Of a stretch of 64,000 nt of DNA, positions 51,411-60,429 are shown piece by piece. The position numbers were made by a program, and so were the translations under genes. The DNA lies in contig CADEEV010000023.1 in the NCBI GenBank assembly GCA_902826455.1, positions 1 through 64,000 on the forward strand. The letters run 5' to 3'. Origin of the DNA: an uncultured Acidobacteriota bacterium (GTDB lineage: Bacteria; Acidobacteriota; Vicinamibacteria; Fen-336). The notes beneath the pieces are model-generated. The model ran no database searches and was not told where the DNA came from. It saw only the letters and a program-made list of their open reading frames with translations. Position 1 is the stretch's first letter. Each line of letters opens with the position of its first letter.

Positions 51411-53621
51411 CTAGAGGCGGGCGATGCGGCGGATCTCGCGGGCGAGGGCGTCTCGGGACAAGGCGCCCTTCTGGAGCACCTTGCGCACGCGGCCCTCGAG
51501 GCGCTCCCGCTCGGCGCCCGAGAGATCCCGGGCCGTGACCACTACCACCGGGATGTCGGCCCACGCCGCGTTGGCGCGCAGAGCCTCGACGAACTCGAAG
51601 CCGTCCATCTCCGGCATCATGAGATCGAGGAGGATGAGGTCGGGAGCGCCCGCCTCGAGCAGCTCGAGGCCCTCGCGCCCGTTCGTGGCCTCGCAGACCC
51701 GCCAGCCGTCCTGCTCCAGGGTCCGGCGCAGGACCTCGCGCGACGCGGGATCGTCCTCGATGATCACGGCCGGGCACGGCGAATGGGGACCCCGGAAGCG
51801 CCGCAGCACCGCCGCCAGGCGTTCGCGATCGATGGGCTTCGGGATGTAGTCGGCAGCTCCCAGGGCCCGGCCCATGTCGCGCTCGTCGACCATCGAGATC
51901 ATCACGACCGGGATGCGCGCGACTTCGGGATCCGCCTTCAGTGACTTGAGCACGGCCCAGCCGTCCATGCCGGGCATCAGCACGTCGAGGGTGATCGCGT
52001 CGGGCTTGTGCTCGCGCGCGGCCGCGACACCCTCGTCGCCGGTCGCGGCCGTGACCACGCGGAAGCCCTCGCGCGTGAGCGCCCGGGCGAGCAGGTCGCA
52101 GGCGTCCCGATCGTCGTCGATGACGAGCACGGTCCCCACGGGCCGGGCCGGCTCGAGCTCCCGCGTGGCGCGTTCCGGGACCGTCGCCGGGAGCCGCACG
52201 GTGAAGGTCGAGCCCTTGCCGAGGACGCTCGACACGGTGACGTCGCCGCCCATCATCTGGCAGAAGCGCCGGCTGATCGCGAGGCCGAGGCCGGTGCCGC
52301 CGAAGCGCCGCGACGTGGAGGCGTCGGCCTGCATGAAGGCCTCGAAGAGCCGCACCTGCTGGTCCGGGCTCATGCCGATGCCCGTGTCGGTGAGGCGGAA
52401 GACCATGTCGTCCCCCATCTCGCGCCGCTCCCGGGCGACCTCAAGGGTGATGGAGCCGTTCTCGGTGAACTTGCAGGCGTTCGAGAGCAGGTTGAACAGC
52501 ACCTGCCGCAGGCGCGTCACGTCGGCGTGCATGGCGCCCGCGATCGCGCCGCCCTTCACGACGAGCGTGTTGTGGTTCTTCTCGACGAGAGGATGGATCG
52601 TGCTCTCGACGTCCTCGAGCAGCGAGCGCACCTCGAAGGTCTCGAGGAGCAGCTCCATCTTCCCCGACTCGATCTTCGAGAGATCGAGGATGTCGTTGAT
52701 GAGGGCCAGCAGGTGGCGCCCCGCCCCGTGGACCTTCTTGAGGTCCGAGCCGAGCTCGGGCAGGCCGCGGTCGGCCACCTCCTCCTGGAGCATCTCGCTG
52801 TATCCGATGATCGCGTTGAGCGGGGTCCGCAGCTCGTGGCTCATGTTGGCGAGGAAGGAGCTCTTGGCGCGGCTCGCCTCCTCGGCGGCCTCCTTCGCGA
52901 TCGTGAGCTCGGCGTCCCGGCTCTGGATCTCGACCAGCATCTCGTTGAAGCCGTCGATGAGCCGGCCCAGCTCGTCGTCCGCCGCCTTCACGGCGCGCAC
53001 CGAGTAGTCCTTCGTGGTCGTGACGCGGGTCTCGATGTCGACGAGGTCCTGGATGGGCTTGGAGATGAGCCGGGTCAGCCAGGACGCCAGCACGAATGCG
53101 ACGACCGACGAGAACAGCAGCACCACGAGCACGCTGCGGGCGTACTGGCTGAAACGGGCGCGCTGCTCGCCCAGGTCGGAGCGCAGGTGCAGCGAGCCCA
53201 GGAGCTCGCCGTCCTTCACGACATTCCGGTACAGCACGAGCTCCCGTGGCAGGAACGCGGGAACCTCGGGCTCCGGCGCCGGGATTTCCCGTGGGAGCTC
53301 CCCCGCCCGCACGTAGCGCGCGAAGAGCTTGCCGTTGGCGTCGAAGAGGCACGCCTCGGCGATGTGGGGATAGACGCGCAGGGCGGACAGGATGTCCCTG
53401 CCCGACTCCGGCAGATCGAAGGACAGGGCGGCGCTGCTCATGACGCCGATGCCGTCTCCGACGACCTCGAGGTCGCGGACCATCCGGTCGGAGAACGCGA
53501 AGTGGTCGTAGGCGATGAACGAGATGCAGGCGACGAGGAGGGCGGCCGCGCTCGTCCCGAGGACGATGATCGTCAGCTTGCGACGGATCGACAGGCTGCG
53601 GAAGACCTGCTTCAGGCTCAC
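51411..53621 (-). CDS. Hybrid sensor histidine kinase with two receiver domains
   Basis: 736 residues from GTG 53621, overlapping the yfiR-like stop (GTGA). Order: TM1 (about 14-36), periplasmic CHASE8-like sensor, TM2 (about 155-178), HAMP (about 178-230). Then HisKA with H-box FLANMSHELRTPLNAIIGYSEML, HATPase (NLLSNACKF, DTGIGMSPDQ, GGTGLGLAIS) and two REC domains. REC Asp sites are in DAITLDVLMPGMDG and DLILLDLMMPEMDG. No HPt or output domain is attached, so signal must pass to a separate partner. It is the third gene of the receptor-YfiR-kinase operon. Confidence 0.95.
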   Translation of the reverse strand: MSLKQVFRSLSIRRKLTIIVLGTSAAALLVACISFIAYDHFAFSDRMVRDLEVVGDGIGVMSSAALSFDLPESGRDILSALRVYPHIAEACLFDANGKLFARYVRAGELPREIPAPEPEVPAFLPRELVLYRNVVKDGELLGSLHLRSDLGEQRARFSQYARSVLVVLLFSSVVAFVLASWLTRLISKPIQDLVDIETRVTTTKDYSVRAVKAADDELGRLIDGFNEMLVEIQSRDAELTIAKEAAEEASRAKSSFLANMSHELRTPLNAIIGYSEMLQEEVADRGLPELGSDLKKVHGAGRHLLALINDILDLSKIESGKMELLLETFEVRSLLEDVESTIHPLVEKNHNTLVVKGGAIAGAMHADVTRLRQVLFNLLSNACKFTENGSITLEVARERREMGDDMVFRLTDTGIGMSPDQQVRLFEAFMQADASTSRRFGGTGLGLAISRRFCQMMGGDVTVSSVLGKGSTFTVRLPATVPERATRELEPARPVGTVLVIDDDRDACDLLARALTREGFRVVTAATGDEGVAAAREHKPDAITLDVLMPGMDGWAVLKSLKADPEVARIPVVMISMVDERDMGRALGAADYIPKPIDRERLAAVLRRFRGPHSPCPAVIIEDDPASREVLRRTLEQDGWRVCEATNGREGLELLEAGAPDLILLDLMMPEMDGFEFVEALRANAAWADIPVVVVTARDLSGAERERLEGRVRKVLQKGALSRDALAREIRRIARL

Positions 53622-54199
53622 TTGATGACGCTGGCGATCCGCAGCAGGCTCGCGTCGAACTCGCTCCCCTCGGCCTTCGACGACGAGAGGTTGATCAGGA
53701 TCTGGGGCCGCTCCTGGGCCACGTCGATGCCCACGGCGACGCCCTGGGTCACGTAGCCGGGCACGCCGGTCACGGTGGTCACGTGGTTCGCCTGGCTGAA
53801 GCGCGTGAGGGCCGCGAGGTTCCGGGCGTTGCCGGGGGCCACGTAGAGCACGCTGATGCCCATGCTCGGCACGAGCCGGGCCATCTGGTCCATCGCCACG
53901 AGTTGGTACCGGATCGGCAGGCGCTTCACCGTCTTGCCCGAAAACCGCAGCAGCGTCGCGATGATCGTGCTGGCGGACTTGAGGGAGTCCGGGTCTCCCG
54001 GCTCGTACACCACGCCGATGATGAGCTCGCGGCCCGCCTTCGACTCGAAGTGGCGGTCGTAGGTCAGCACCTTCAGGATGAGCGGCACCTGAAGGTCGGG
54101 GCTGAGCGGCATGGGCTCCGCCGCCACCACGACCACCGGGTGCAGGAACACCAGGAAGGCGAGGCCGGCTGCGACGCGACGGAACGGAGCCAGGGTCAT
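53618..54199 (-). CDS. YfiR family periplasmic protein (DUF4154)
   Basis: 193 residues with a signal peptide (LAFLVFLHPVVVVAAEP). Family segments visible are LILKVLTYDRHFES, LIIGVVYEPGDPDSLKSASTI, ISVLYVAPGNARNLAAL, THVTTVTGVPGYVTQGVAVGI-type and RPQILINLSSSKAEGSEFDASLLRIASV. In Pseudomonas, YfiR is a periplasmic inhibitor that binds the sensor part of the diguanylate cyclase YfiN. Here the presumed partner is the co-encoded hybrid kinase, whose CHASE8-like sensor resembles that of YfiN. It starts six bases after the TonB receptor gene. Confidence 0.88.
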   Translation of the reverse strand: MTLAPFRRVAAGLAFLVFLHPVVVVAAEPMPLSPDLQVPLILKVLTYDRHFESKAGRELIIGVVYEPGDPDSLKSASTIIATLLRFSGKTVKRLPIRYQLVAMDQMARLVPSMGISVLYVAPGNARNLAALTRFSQANHVTTVTGVPGYVTQGVAVGIDVAQERPQILINLSSSKAEGSEFDASLLRIASVIK

Positions 54200-54205
54200 C
54201 GGGAG

Positions 54206-56308
54206 CTAGAACTCGTAGCTCGCGCTCACCAGGACGCGACGACCCGAGCGGGGGTAGTCGTCGGGCACGCCGCCCGTGAACGTCGGGTCGGCGTACTTCT
54301 TGTCGAACAGGTTCTGGGCCGAGAGGCAGAGGGACAGCTTGCGGTACACGCTGAGGGCCCGCACCGTGGCGCCGAACAGGCTGTAGCCCGGGGTGTCCGC
54401 GCGCGCGTCGCCCACGGCCCGCGGCCGGCTCGAGCGGAAGGACCACAGGGGTGTCGCACGGATGTGATCGCCCAGGGACAGGGTCAGGCCGACGTTGCCG
54501 AGATGCGTCGGCACGCCGGCCACGTCGGCGCCGCCCGTCTGGTACTGGGCCTGCTGCAGGGCGTAGTTCGCGAAGACCGAGTTGCCGGTCCCGAGCGTCC
54601 GCCGCACTTCGAGCTCGATTCCCTTGAGATCGGTGCCGGAGCCGTTCGCCAGGGGCCGCGAGTGCCGGGGATCGAACGGGCCGAGCGGCGCGATGGCGTC
54701 GCGAAGCCAGGTCGCGTAGCCGGAGGCGACGACGCGGAAGGCCTTCCGCCGGTAGGAGACCGCGGCCTCCACGCTGTCGGCCCGGACCACGTCCAGGTCG
54801 GGATTCGAGACGAACGGGGGAAGCGTCACCTCGAGCTCGGCCAGGGTCGGGGCCCGGAACGCCCGGCCGTAGACCAGCTTCAGGTTCAGGTCGCGGGGCA
54901 GCGTCACGACGGCGGCCGCCCGCGGGCTCACGGTCGCCCCCACGTCGGAGTAGTTGTCGACGCGCAGGGATCCCGTGAGCGAGAGGCGCTCGGACGCCTG
55001 GAACACGTCCTCGACGAAGGCGGAGGCGATCGTGCGGCTGTGGCCGTCGGGCACCAAGAGCGGCGCGTCCGCCGTCACGGCGAGGCCGGTGAGGAAGTTG
55101 TAGTTCGCGTCGAGGGTCGGATCGAGCGCGGACTCACGCCGCAGCGCCACGCCGGCGACGAAGGTGTGGCCGGCGGCCCGGCGCTCGAGGAGCCCTTCGA
55201 CGCCGTAGTGACGCGAGCTCAAGTCCTCGTTGAACAGCGCACCGTCGGCGAACGTCGCCTGGCCGCCCCCGGCGGCCGGAGCCTTGAAGCCGTCGGCCAG
55301 GGGCTGCAGGAACTCCTGCATGCGGTTCTGGGTCCACTCGGCGTTGACGCGGAGCGTGCCGGCCTTCTCGAGGACGCGCTTCCAGCCGAGGCTGATCTGG
55401 GTCTGGCGGTACGAGAGGTCGTTCTGCCCGAGGGCGTCCACGAGGCCCACGAAGCCGTCGGCCCGGACGTTCGAGATCTTGATGCCCGCCTCCCACTCCT
55501 TCCAGTTGGCGCGGTAGTTCGTTTCGATCTGCCGGAACCCGTCGTCCGTGCGGCCGGGCGCCGCCGTCGCTCCCAGGCCCGTCATGGAGTCGCTCGGCAG
55601 GCGACGTCGCGGCCCATGGGTGGACTCGAACTGGAGGAAGCCGAAGGTCTTCAGATCGCCGGCCTCGCTGCCTACCCGCAGGGAATAGCGCTGGGTCGCG
55701 AAGGAGCCGGCCTCGATGGAGGCCTCGATGCCCTGGTACTCCTCGGGCCGGAAGGTCCGGATGTCGATGACCCCGCCCAGGGCGCCCGACCCGTAGAGGG
55801 CGGAGGCCGCGCCGCGCAGCAGCTCGATCCGGCTGATGTTGCCGATGGGCATGGCCATGTTGACGAGCGTCGCGCCGCCCAGCAGGGGGTCGTCGATGCG
55901 GCGCCCGTCGAGCAGGATGAGCACGTTCTCGGAGCCGCCGCCCGTCGCGCCCGACGACAGCCCGCGGATCACGACGCGGGGCCGTCCCAGGCCGTCGCGC
56001 AGCACCTCGACGCCCGGCAACGCGTGGAGCGCGTCCTCGAGGCTGTGGGCGCCGATCGCGTCCAGGTCCTCGGCGGTCACGACCGTCACGACTCCGGGGG
56101 ACTCGGCGAGATTGTCCTCGTAGCGGGCGGCGACGTTGATCTTGACGTCGTTGGCTCCCAGCAACGCTTCGAGATCGAGCTCGTCGAAGTCCTGGAAGAA
56201 GCCGGCCTGCAGCAGCTCGCGCGTCGAGGCGATCTTCTGCTTGGCCTCGGCTCCTGGCGGAGCGGCGAGAAGGATGAGGAGCGCCGGGACGACTGCCCGC
56301 TGACTCAT
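54206..56308 (-). CDS. TonB-dependent outer-membrane receptor
   Basis: 700 residues with a signal peptide (MSQRAVVPALLILLAAPPGAEA). Plug domain about 55-170: SPGVVTVVTAEDLDAIGAHSLEDALHALPGVEVLRDG, RVVIRGLSSGATGGGSENVLILLDGRRIDD, LLRGAASALYGSGALGGVIDI. A 22-strand barrel follows, ending in RRVLVSASYEF. A TonB-box-like stretch is plausible near DELDLEALLGA. It resembles vitamin/cation or sugar receptors; the ligand is not determinable. An AAGGAG Shine-Dalgarno and a TTGAAG-N17-TAGAAT promoter precede it. With YfiR and the hybrid kinase it forms one operon. Confidence 0.94.
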   Translation of the reverse strand: MSQRAVVPALLILLAAPPGAEAKQKIASTRELLQAGFFQDFDELDLEALLGANDVKINVAARYEDNLAESPGVVTVVTAEDLDAIGAHSLEDALHALPGVEVLRDGLGRPRVVIRGLSSGATGGGSENVLILLDGRRIDDPLLGGATLVNMAMPIGNISRIELLRGAASALYGSGALGGVIDIRTFRPEEYQGIEASIEAGSFATQRYSLRVGSEAGDLKTFGFLQFESTHGPRRRLPSDSMTGLGATAAPGRTDDGFRQIETNYRANWKEWEAGIKISNVRADGFVGLVDALGQNDLSYRQTQISLGWKRVLEKAGTLRVNAEWTQNRMQEFLQPLADGFKAPAAGGGQATFADGALFNEDLSSRHYGVEGLLERRAAGHTFVAGVALRRESALDPTLDANYNFLTGLAVTADAPLLVPDGHSRTIASAFVEDVFQASERLSLTGSLRVDNYSDVGATVSPRAAAVVTLPRDLNLKLVYGRAFRAPTLAELEVTLPPFVSNPDLDVVRADSVEAAVSYRRKAFRVVASGYATWLRDAIAPLGPFDPRHSRPLANGSGTDLKGIELEVRRTLGTGNSVFANYALQQAQYQTGGADVAGVPTHLGNVGLTLSLGDHIRATPLWSFRSSRPRAVGDARADTPGYSLFGATVRALSVYRKLSLCLSAQNLFDKKYADPTFTGGVPDDYPRSGRRVLVSASYEF

Positions 56309-56355
56309 GAGGGTCTCCTTGCGGAAACGATGCTTTGGTGAAGCGAAAGACCCTG

Positions 56356-56384
56356 ATTCTACCGGGCTTACGGCCGACCTTCAA
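56356..56384 (-). promoter_or_regulatory. Sigma70-like promoter of the TonB receptor-YfiR-kinase operon
   Basis: On the minus strand, TTGAAG (56384-56379), exactly 17 bases, then TAGAAT (56361-56356), about 48 bases above the receptor ATG. Confidence 0.65.
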
Positions 56385-56399
56385 ACGGCCAGGAGGCGT

Positions 56400-57176
56400 C
56401 TAGGCCGGCTCCTGGCCGATGCGCGTCCGGACGCGCCACAGGTCGGGGAAGGCGCGCTTCGGGAGGGTGCTCTGGAGATAGGCGACTCCCTCGCTGCCGC
56501 CGGTGCCGCGCCGGGCTCCGATCATGCGCTCGACCATCTGGACGTGGTGGGCGCGCCAGATCGACAGGTTCTCGTCGATGTCGAGGAGCACTTCCGCCAG
56601 GGCGAGCAGGTCGGCATGGGCCTCGGGCGCCTCGTAGATGGCCACCAGCGCCTCGAGTTGCCGATCCTCGCCCGCCGCCTCGGGATGGCGCCGCCGGAGC
56701 AACGCCGCGAAGGCGTCCGCCAGCGACGGCGTGGCGAGGCGGGCCGCGAGCCGGGCGGTCTCCTCGGGCTCGGAGCGCAGGTGCTCGAGGATGCGCGGGT
56801 CCTTGAGACCGAGCAGGAACTCGATCTCCCGGAACTGGATCGACTGGAAGCCCGAGGCCGGGTTGAGGTGGTAGCGGAAGCCCAGGAAGTCCTGGGGCCG
56901 CATGGTCTCGAGCACCTTCACCTGGGCCACGAGCACGCGCTGGACCTCGACCACCCGGCGCAGCAGCCGGGTCGCCTCCCCCACGCGGTCGGCGCCCAGC
57001 AGCTCCACGGCGCTGTCGATCTCGTGGAGCATGAGCTTGAACCACAGCTCGTAGACCTGGTGGATGATGATGAACAGGGGCTCATCGTGGTGCGCCGGAG
57101 CGGAGCGGTTCTCCTGCAGCCCCAGCAGCTCGGGCACCTTCAGATACGACCCGTAGGTCAAGGGACGGTCGCTCAT
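56400..57176 (-). CDS. kynA: Tryptophan 2,3-dioxygenase
   Basis: 258 residues. Haem enzyme that opens the indole ring of L-tryptophan to N-formylkynurenine, the first step of the kynurenine pathway. Family motifs are YGSYLKVPELLGLQ, HHDEPLFIIIHQVYELWFKLMLHEID, GFRYHLNPASGFQSIQFREIE and the C-terminal WRAHHVQMVERMIGARRGTGGSEGVAYL holding the proximal haem His. No other kynurenine genes are in the window. A TACACT -10 (minus, 57204-57199) lies 22 bases above ATG. Confidence 0.96.
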   Translation of the reverse strand: MSDRPLTYGSYLKVPELLGLQENRSAPAHHDEPLFIIIHQVYELWFKLMLHEIDSAVELLGADRVGEATRLLRRVVEVQRVLVAQVKVLETMRPQDFLGFRYHLNPASGFQSIQFREIEFLLGLKDPRILEHLRSEPEETARLAARLATPSLADAFAALLRRRHPEAAGEDRQLEALVAIYEAPEAHADLLALAEVLLDIDENLSIWRAHHVQMVERMIGARRGTGGSEGVAYLQSTLPKRAFPDLWRVRTRIGQEPA

Positions 57177-57236
57177 CGCACCTCGCGGTTACCGTCGAAG
57201 TGTAGCCCGGCGCGGACCGGGCGCGGCAAACCCGCG

Positions 57237-57245
57237 TGCTAGACT
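57237..57245 (+). promoter_or_regulatory. Extended -10 element of the topoisomerase VI operon
   Basis: TGC-TAGACT lies 29 bases before the TTG start of subunit B. No good -35 is visible, as expected for an extended -10 promoter. GGGCGGAGGG (57258-57267) follows as the Shine-Dalgarno. Confidence 0.5.
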
Positions 57246-57274
57246 CGCGCGCTTCAAGGGCGGAGGGACTTCGA

Positions 57275-59323
57275 TTGGCAAAGGCGTCCAGCGAGACGAA
57301 GGCCGTGGCGCGGGGCCGGAAGGCCGGCAAGCCGCAGCTCGGGTTGTTCGAGGAGGGACAGGCGCCGGCGGCTCCGGCCGCGGTCGTGACCGAGTCCGAA
57401 GCTCCGGCAGCCGAAGCCGCTCCGGCGGCGAAGAGCGCACCAGCGCGCCGGGTCACCGCCGAGACCATGGCCACGAAGCAGCGCGACATCTCCGTGGCGG
57501 AGTTCTTCGTCAAGAACCGCCACCTGCTGGGCTTCGACAATCCCTCGAAGGCGCTCCTCACCACCATCAAGGAAGCCGTGGACAACTCCCTCGACGCCTG
57601 CGAGGAGGCCGGCATCCTGCCCGACCTGCTGATCGAGGTGCGCGACCTGGCCCTCGACGCGGGGAGCGGCGAGCTGACGAAGGGCGAGGGTCGCTTCGTC
57701 GTGGTGGTGCAGGACAACGGCCCCGGCATCGTCAAGGCGCAGGTCCCGAAGATCTTCGGGAAGTTGCTCTACGGCAGCAAATTCCATCGCCTGAAACAGT
57801 CGCGCGGCCAGCAGGGCATCGGGATCTCCGCGGCCGCCATGTACGGGCAGCTCACCACGGGCAAGCCGGTCCGCGTCACGAGCCGCGTCGGCAAGCGCAA
57901 GGACGCCCACGTCTTCGACATCCAGCTCGACACCCGCAAGAACGAGCCGGTGGTCACCCACGACGACACGCTGACCGAGTGGCACCAGGAGCACGGCACC
58001 CGCGTCGAGCTCGAGATCGTCGCGAACTGGCAGCAGGGCCAGCGCTTCGTCAACCGCTACGTCGAGCACACGGCGCTCGCCAACCCCCACGCGGCGATCC
58101 GCTACACGCGTCCCGTGGGAGCCGCCCAGCGCACGAGCGCCAGCACGCCGGGCAACGAGTCCCTCGTGTTCCCGCGCGCGACGAACGAGCTCCCCAAGGA
58201 AGCGCTCGAGATCAAGCCGCACCCGCACGGCGTCGAGCTCGGGGCGCTGATGCTGGCGGCGGCCGAGTCGAAGAGCCACGACGTGCGCGGCTTCCTGCAG
58301 ACGACCTTCAGCCGCGTCTCGAGCCAGGCCGCCGAGGAGATCCTGGCCAAGGTTCCCTGGGGCAAGAAGGCCACGCGGCCGCGGCTTCTCGCCTCCAACC
58401 GGACCATGGCGGAGGAGCTGCACAAGGCGATCGCGGCCACGAAGCTCATGAACCCGCCCACGAACTGCTTGAGCCCTATCGGCGACGAGCTGATGCGCAA
58501 GGGGCTCGTGAGCTTCCTGAGCGTGATCGAGAGCGAGGGCGACAGCGGCGACGAGAGCACGCAGCTCGATCTCGATTCGGCCGGCATGAAGAAGAAGCCC
58601 GGCAAGGCGGTGAAGGCCGCGGCGCCCGCGCCCGAGGCGATGCCGGCCGTGCCCGACGCGCCGGCGGAGGAGGGCGTCGAGAAGATCAAGGGCCACAACT
58701 ACTTCATCGCGACCGTCACGCGCCCGCCCAAGGTCTACCGCGGCAACCCGTTCCAGGTCGAGGTCGGCCTCGCCTACGGAGGCAGCTGGCCCGCCGACAA
58801 GACGATCGAGCTCTTCCGCTTCGCGAACCGGGTGCCGCTGCTGTTCCAGCGCGGCGCCTGCGGCATCACGGAAGGCATCGTGAGCACGGACTGGCGCAAC
58901 TACCTGCTCAGCCAGCCCAAGGGCTCGCTGCCGGTCGGCCCCATGGCATTGCTCGTCCACATCGCCTCGGTCTGGGTGCCCTTCACGAGCGAGTCGAAGG
59001 AAGCCGTCGCCCACTACCCCGACATCCTCAAGGAGATCCAGCTCGCGGCCCAGGAGTGCGGCCGCAAGCTGGCCACCTTCATCCGCAAGAAAAAGGCGGC
59101 GGACTACCAGGCGCAGCGCCGCAGCATCTTCGAGCTCTACATCGAAGAAGTCGCGGCGGCGATCGGCAAGATCACCGACAGGAAGCCGGGGCCGATCAAG
59201 CGGGAGTTCCTGAAGGTCGCCCACCAGGTGACGATGGCCGAAGAGGAAGAGGGCCGGGCGCAGGATGAGAGCCGCGACGCGAAGCCAAAGGCGCGCCGCG
59301 CGGCCGAGACTGAGGAGGAGTGA
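57275..59323 (+). CDS. top6B: DNA topoisomerase VI subunit B (GHKL ATPase)
   Basis: 682 residues from TTG 57275, chosen for the GGGCGGAGGG Shine-Dalgarno 8-17 bases upstream. A low-complexity Ala/Pro-rich N-terminus (1-68) precedes the Bergerat ATP fold. That fold has SVAEFFVKNRHLLGFDNPSKAL, the N-box TIKEAVDNSLDACEEA (about 97-112), VVQDNGPGIVKAQVPKIFGKLLYGSKF (about 145-170) and G-box RGQQGIGISAAAMYGQ. An H2TH-like region follows, then a Lys/Ala/Pro-rich insert (about 430-470) and the transducer domain (VYRGNPFQVEVGLAYGG). It forms the ATP-gated clamp of the type IIB topoisomerase with subunit A. Topo VI is mainly archaeal and plant and is sporadic in bacteria. Confidence 0.96.
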   Translation: MAKASSETKAVARGRKAGKPQLGLFEEGQAPAAPAAVVTESEAPAAEAAPAAKSAPARRVTAETMATKQRDISVAEFFVKNRHLLGFDNPSKALLTTIKEAVDNSLDACEEAGILPDLLIEVRDLALDAGSGELTKGEGRFVVVVQDNGPGIVKAQVPKIFGKLLYGSKFHRLKQSRGQQGIGISAAAMYGQLTTGKPVRVTSRVGKRKDAHVFDIQLDTRKNEPVVTHDDTLTEWHQEHGTRVELEIVANWQQGQRFVNRYVEHTALANPHAAIRYTRPVGAAQRTSASTPGNESLVFPRATNELPKEALEIKPHPHGVELGALMLAAAESKSHDVRGFLQTTFSRVSSQAAEEILAKVPWGKKATRPRLLASNRTMAEELHKAIAATKLMNPPTNCLSPIGDELMRKGLVSFLSVIESEGDSGDESTQLDLDSAGMKKKPGKAVKAAAPAPEAMPAVPDAPAEEGVEKIKGHNYFIATVTRPPKVYRGNPFQVEVGLAYGGSWPADKTIELFRFANRVPLLFQRGACGITEGIVSTDWRNYLLSQPKGSLPVGPMALLVHIASVWVPFTSESKEAVAHYPDILKEIQLAAQECGRKLATFIRKKKAADYQAQRRSIFELYIEEVAAAIGKITDRKPGPIKREFLKVAHQVTMAEEEEGRAQDESRDAKPKARRAAETEEE

Positions 59324-60429
59324 TGGCGCCCCGCAAGGACGCGGTCTCGAAGAAGACGGTCGCGAAGATCGAGAAGCTCGCCGAGGGCGTTCTGAAAGCC
59401 GTGGCGGGCGGCAAGAACCCGTCCCTCGACATCCCGGTGCGCTCGCTGGCCAACGTGAAGTGGAGCGACAAGCGGCGCCTCGTGGAGCTCGGCAGCCAGA
59501 AGCAGAAGCGATACTTCTTCAACGTGTCGATGGCGAAGAAGTTCATGCAGACCTTCCTGGTGAGCGAGGCCTGCAAGGAGCTGATCGACTCCGGCAAGAC
59601 GACCAGCATCCGCGACCTCTACTACGTCACCAAGCACACGATCGGCGACACGAAGCAGAACACCTTCGAGGAGCAGGACGAGTCCGATCCGATCATCGAG
59701 GACCTCGAGGTGACGGTCGACGCGCTGCGCGAGGAGCTGCACCTGTTCGCGGCGCGCAAGGGCTCCATGGTCGGGCCGATCACGATCGTCGACACCGGCG
59801 ACACGATCGACCTGCGACGGATGGGCTCGGGCGGCTGGGCGGTGCCCTCGATCGTCGAAGAGAACATCATCACCTTCAAGAAGCACGAGGCGAAGTACGT
59901 CCTGCTGATCGAGAAGGACGCGGTGTGGACGCGCTTCAACGAGGACAAGTTCTGGAAGCGCAACAGCTGCATCATCGTGCAGGGCGGAGGCCAGCCTCCG
60001 CGCGGCGTCCGGCGGCTGGTGCAGCGACTGCACAGCGAGCTGAAGCTGCCGGTCTACGTGCTGGTGGACAACGACCCGTGGGGCTTCTACATCTACAGCG
60101 TCATGAAGCAGGGCTCGATCAACCTCGCCTACGAGTCGATGCGCATGGCGGTGCCGGACGCGCGCTTCGTCGGCCTGTCGTCGTTCGACAAGGACAAGTA
60201 CCAGCTGCCCGGCAACGTCTCGATCAAGATGGACGACGGCGACAACAACCGCGCCAAGCAGATGCTCGCGTACCCCTGGTTCAGGCATGCCAAGTGGCAG
60301 AAGGAGATCCAGGAGATGGTGCGGAGCGGCCTCAAGTTCGAGCTCGAGGCACTGTCGCGCCGCGGTATCAGCTTCATCACCGAGGAGTACGTGCCGAAGA
60401 AGCTGAAGGACAAGGATTGGCTCGAGTAG
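59323..60429 (+). CDS. top6A: DNA topoisomerase VI subunit A (Spo11-like)
   Basis: 368 residues; ATG 59323 overlaps the subunit B stop (TGATG), with GAGGAGGAG just upstream. The winged-helix (CAP) part carries the catalytic-tyrosine motif TSIRDLYYVTKH (Tyr100/101). The TOPRIM domain has Glu197 in VLLIEKDAVW and the DxD-type acidic pair in VYVLVDNDPWGFYIYSVMK (249-251). It cleaves both DNA strands with 2-base overhangs during strand passage. All essential residues are present, so the enzyme should be active. An adjacent serine hydrolase gene overlaps its 3' end. Confidence 0.96.
   Translation: MAPRKDAVSKKTVAKIEKLAEGVLKAVAGGKNPSLDIPVRSLANVKWSDKRRLVELGSQKQKRYFFNVSMAKKFMQTFLVSEACKELIDSGKTTSIRDLYYVTKHTIGDTKQNTFEEQDESDPIIEDLEVTVDALREELHLFAARKGSMVGPITIVDTGDTIDLRRMGSGGWAVPSIVEENIITFKKHEAKYVLLIEKDAVWTRFNEDKFWKRNSCIIVQGGGQPPRGVRRLVQRLHSELKLPVYVLVDNDPWGFYIYSVMKQGSINLAYESMRMAVPDARFVGLSSFDKDKYQLPGNVSIKMDDGDNNRAKQMLAYPWFRHAKWQKEIQEMVRSGLKFELEALSRRGISFITEEYVPKKLKDKDWLE

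Noticed and set aside
51373-51415. 9-bp inverted repeat TCTAGCGCG / CGCGCTAGA at the end of the hybrid kinase gene
   Set aside because: The 25-base loop and lack of a U-tract make a terminator doubtful, and one arm lies over the stop codon.
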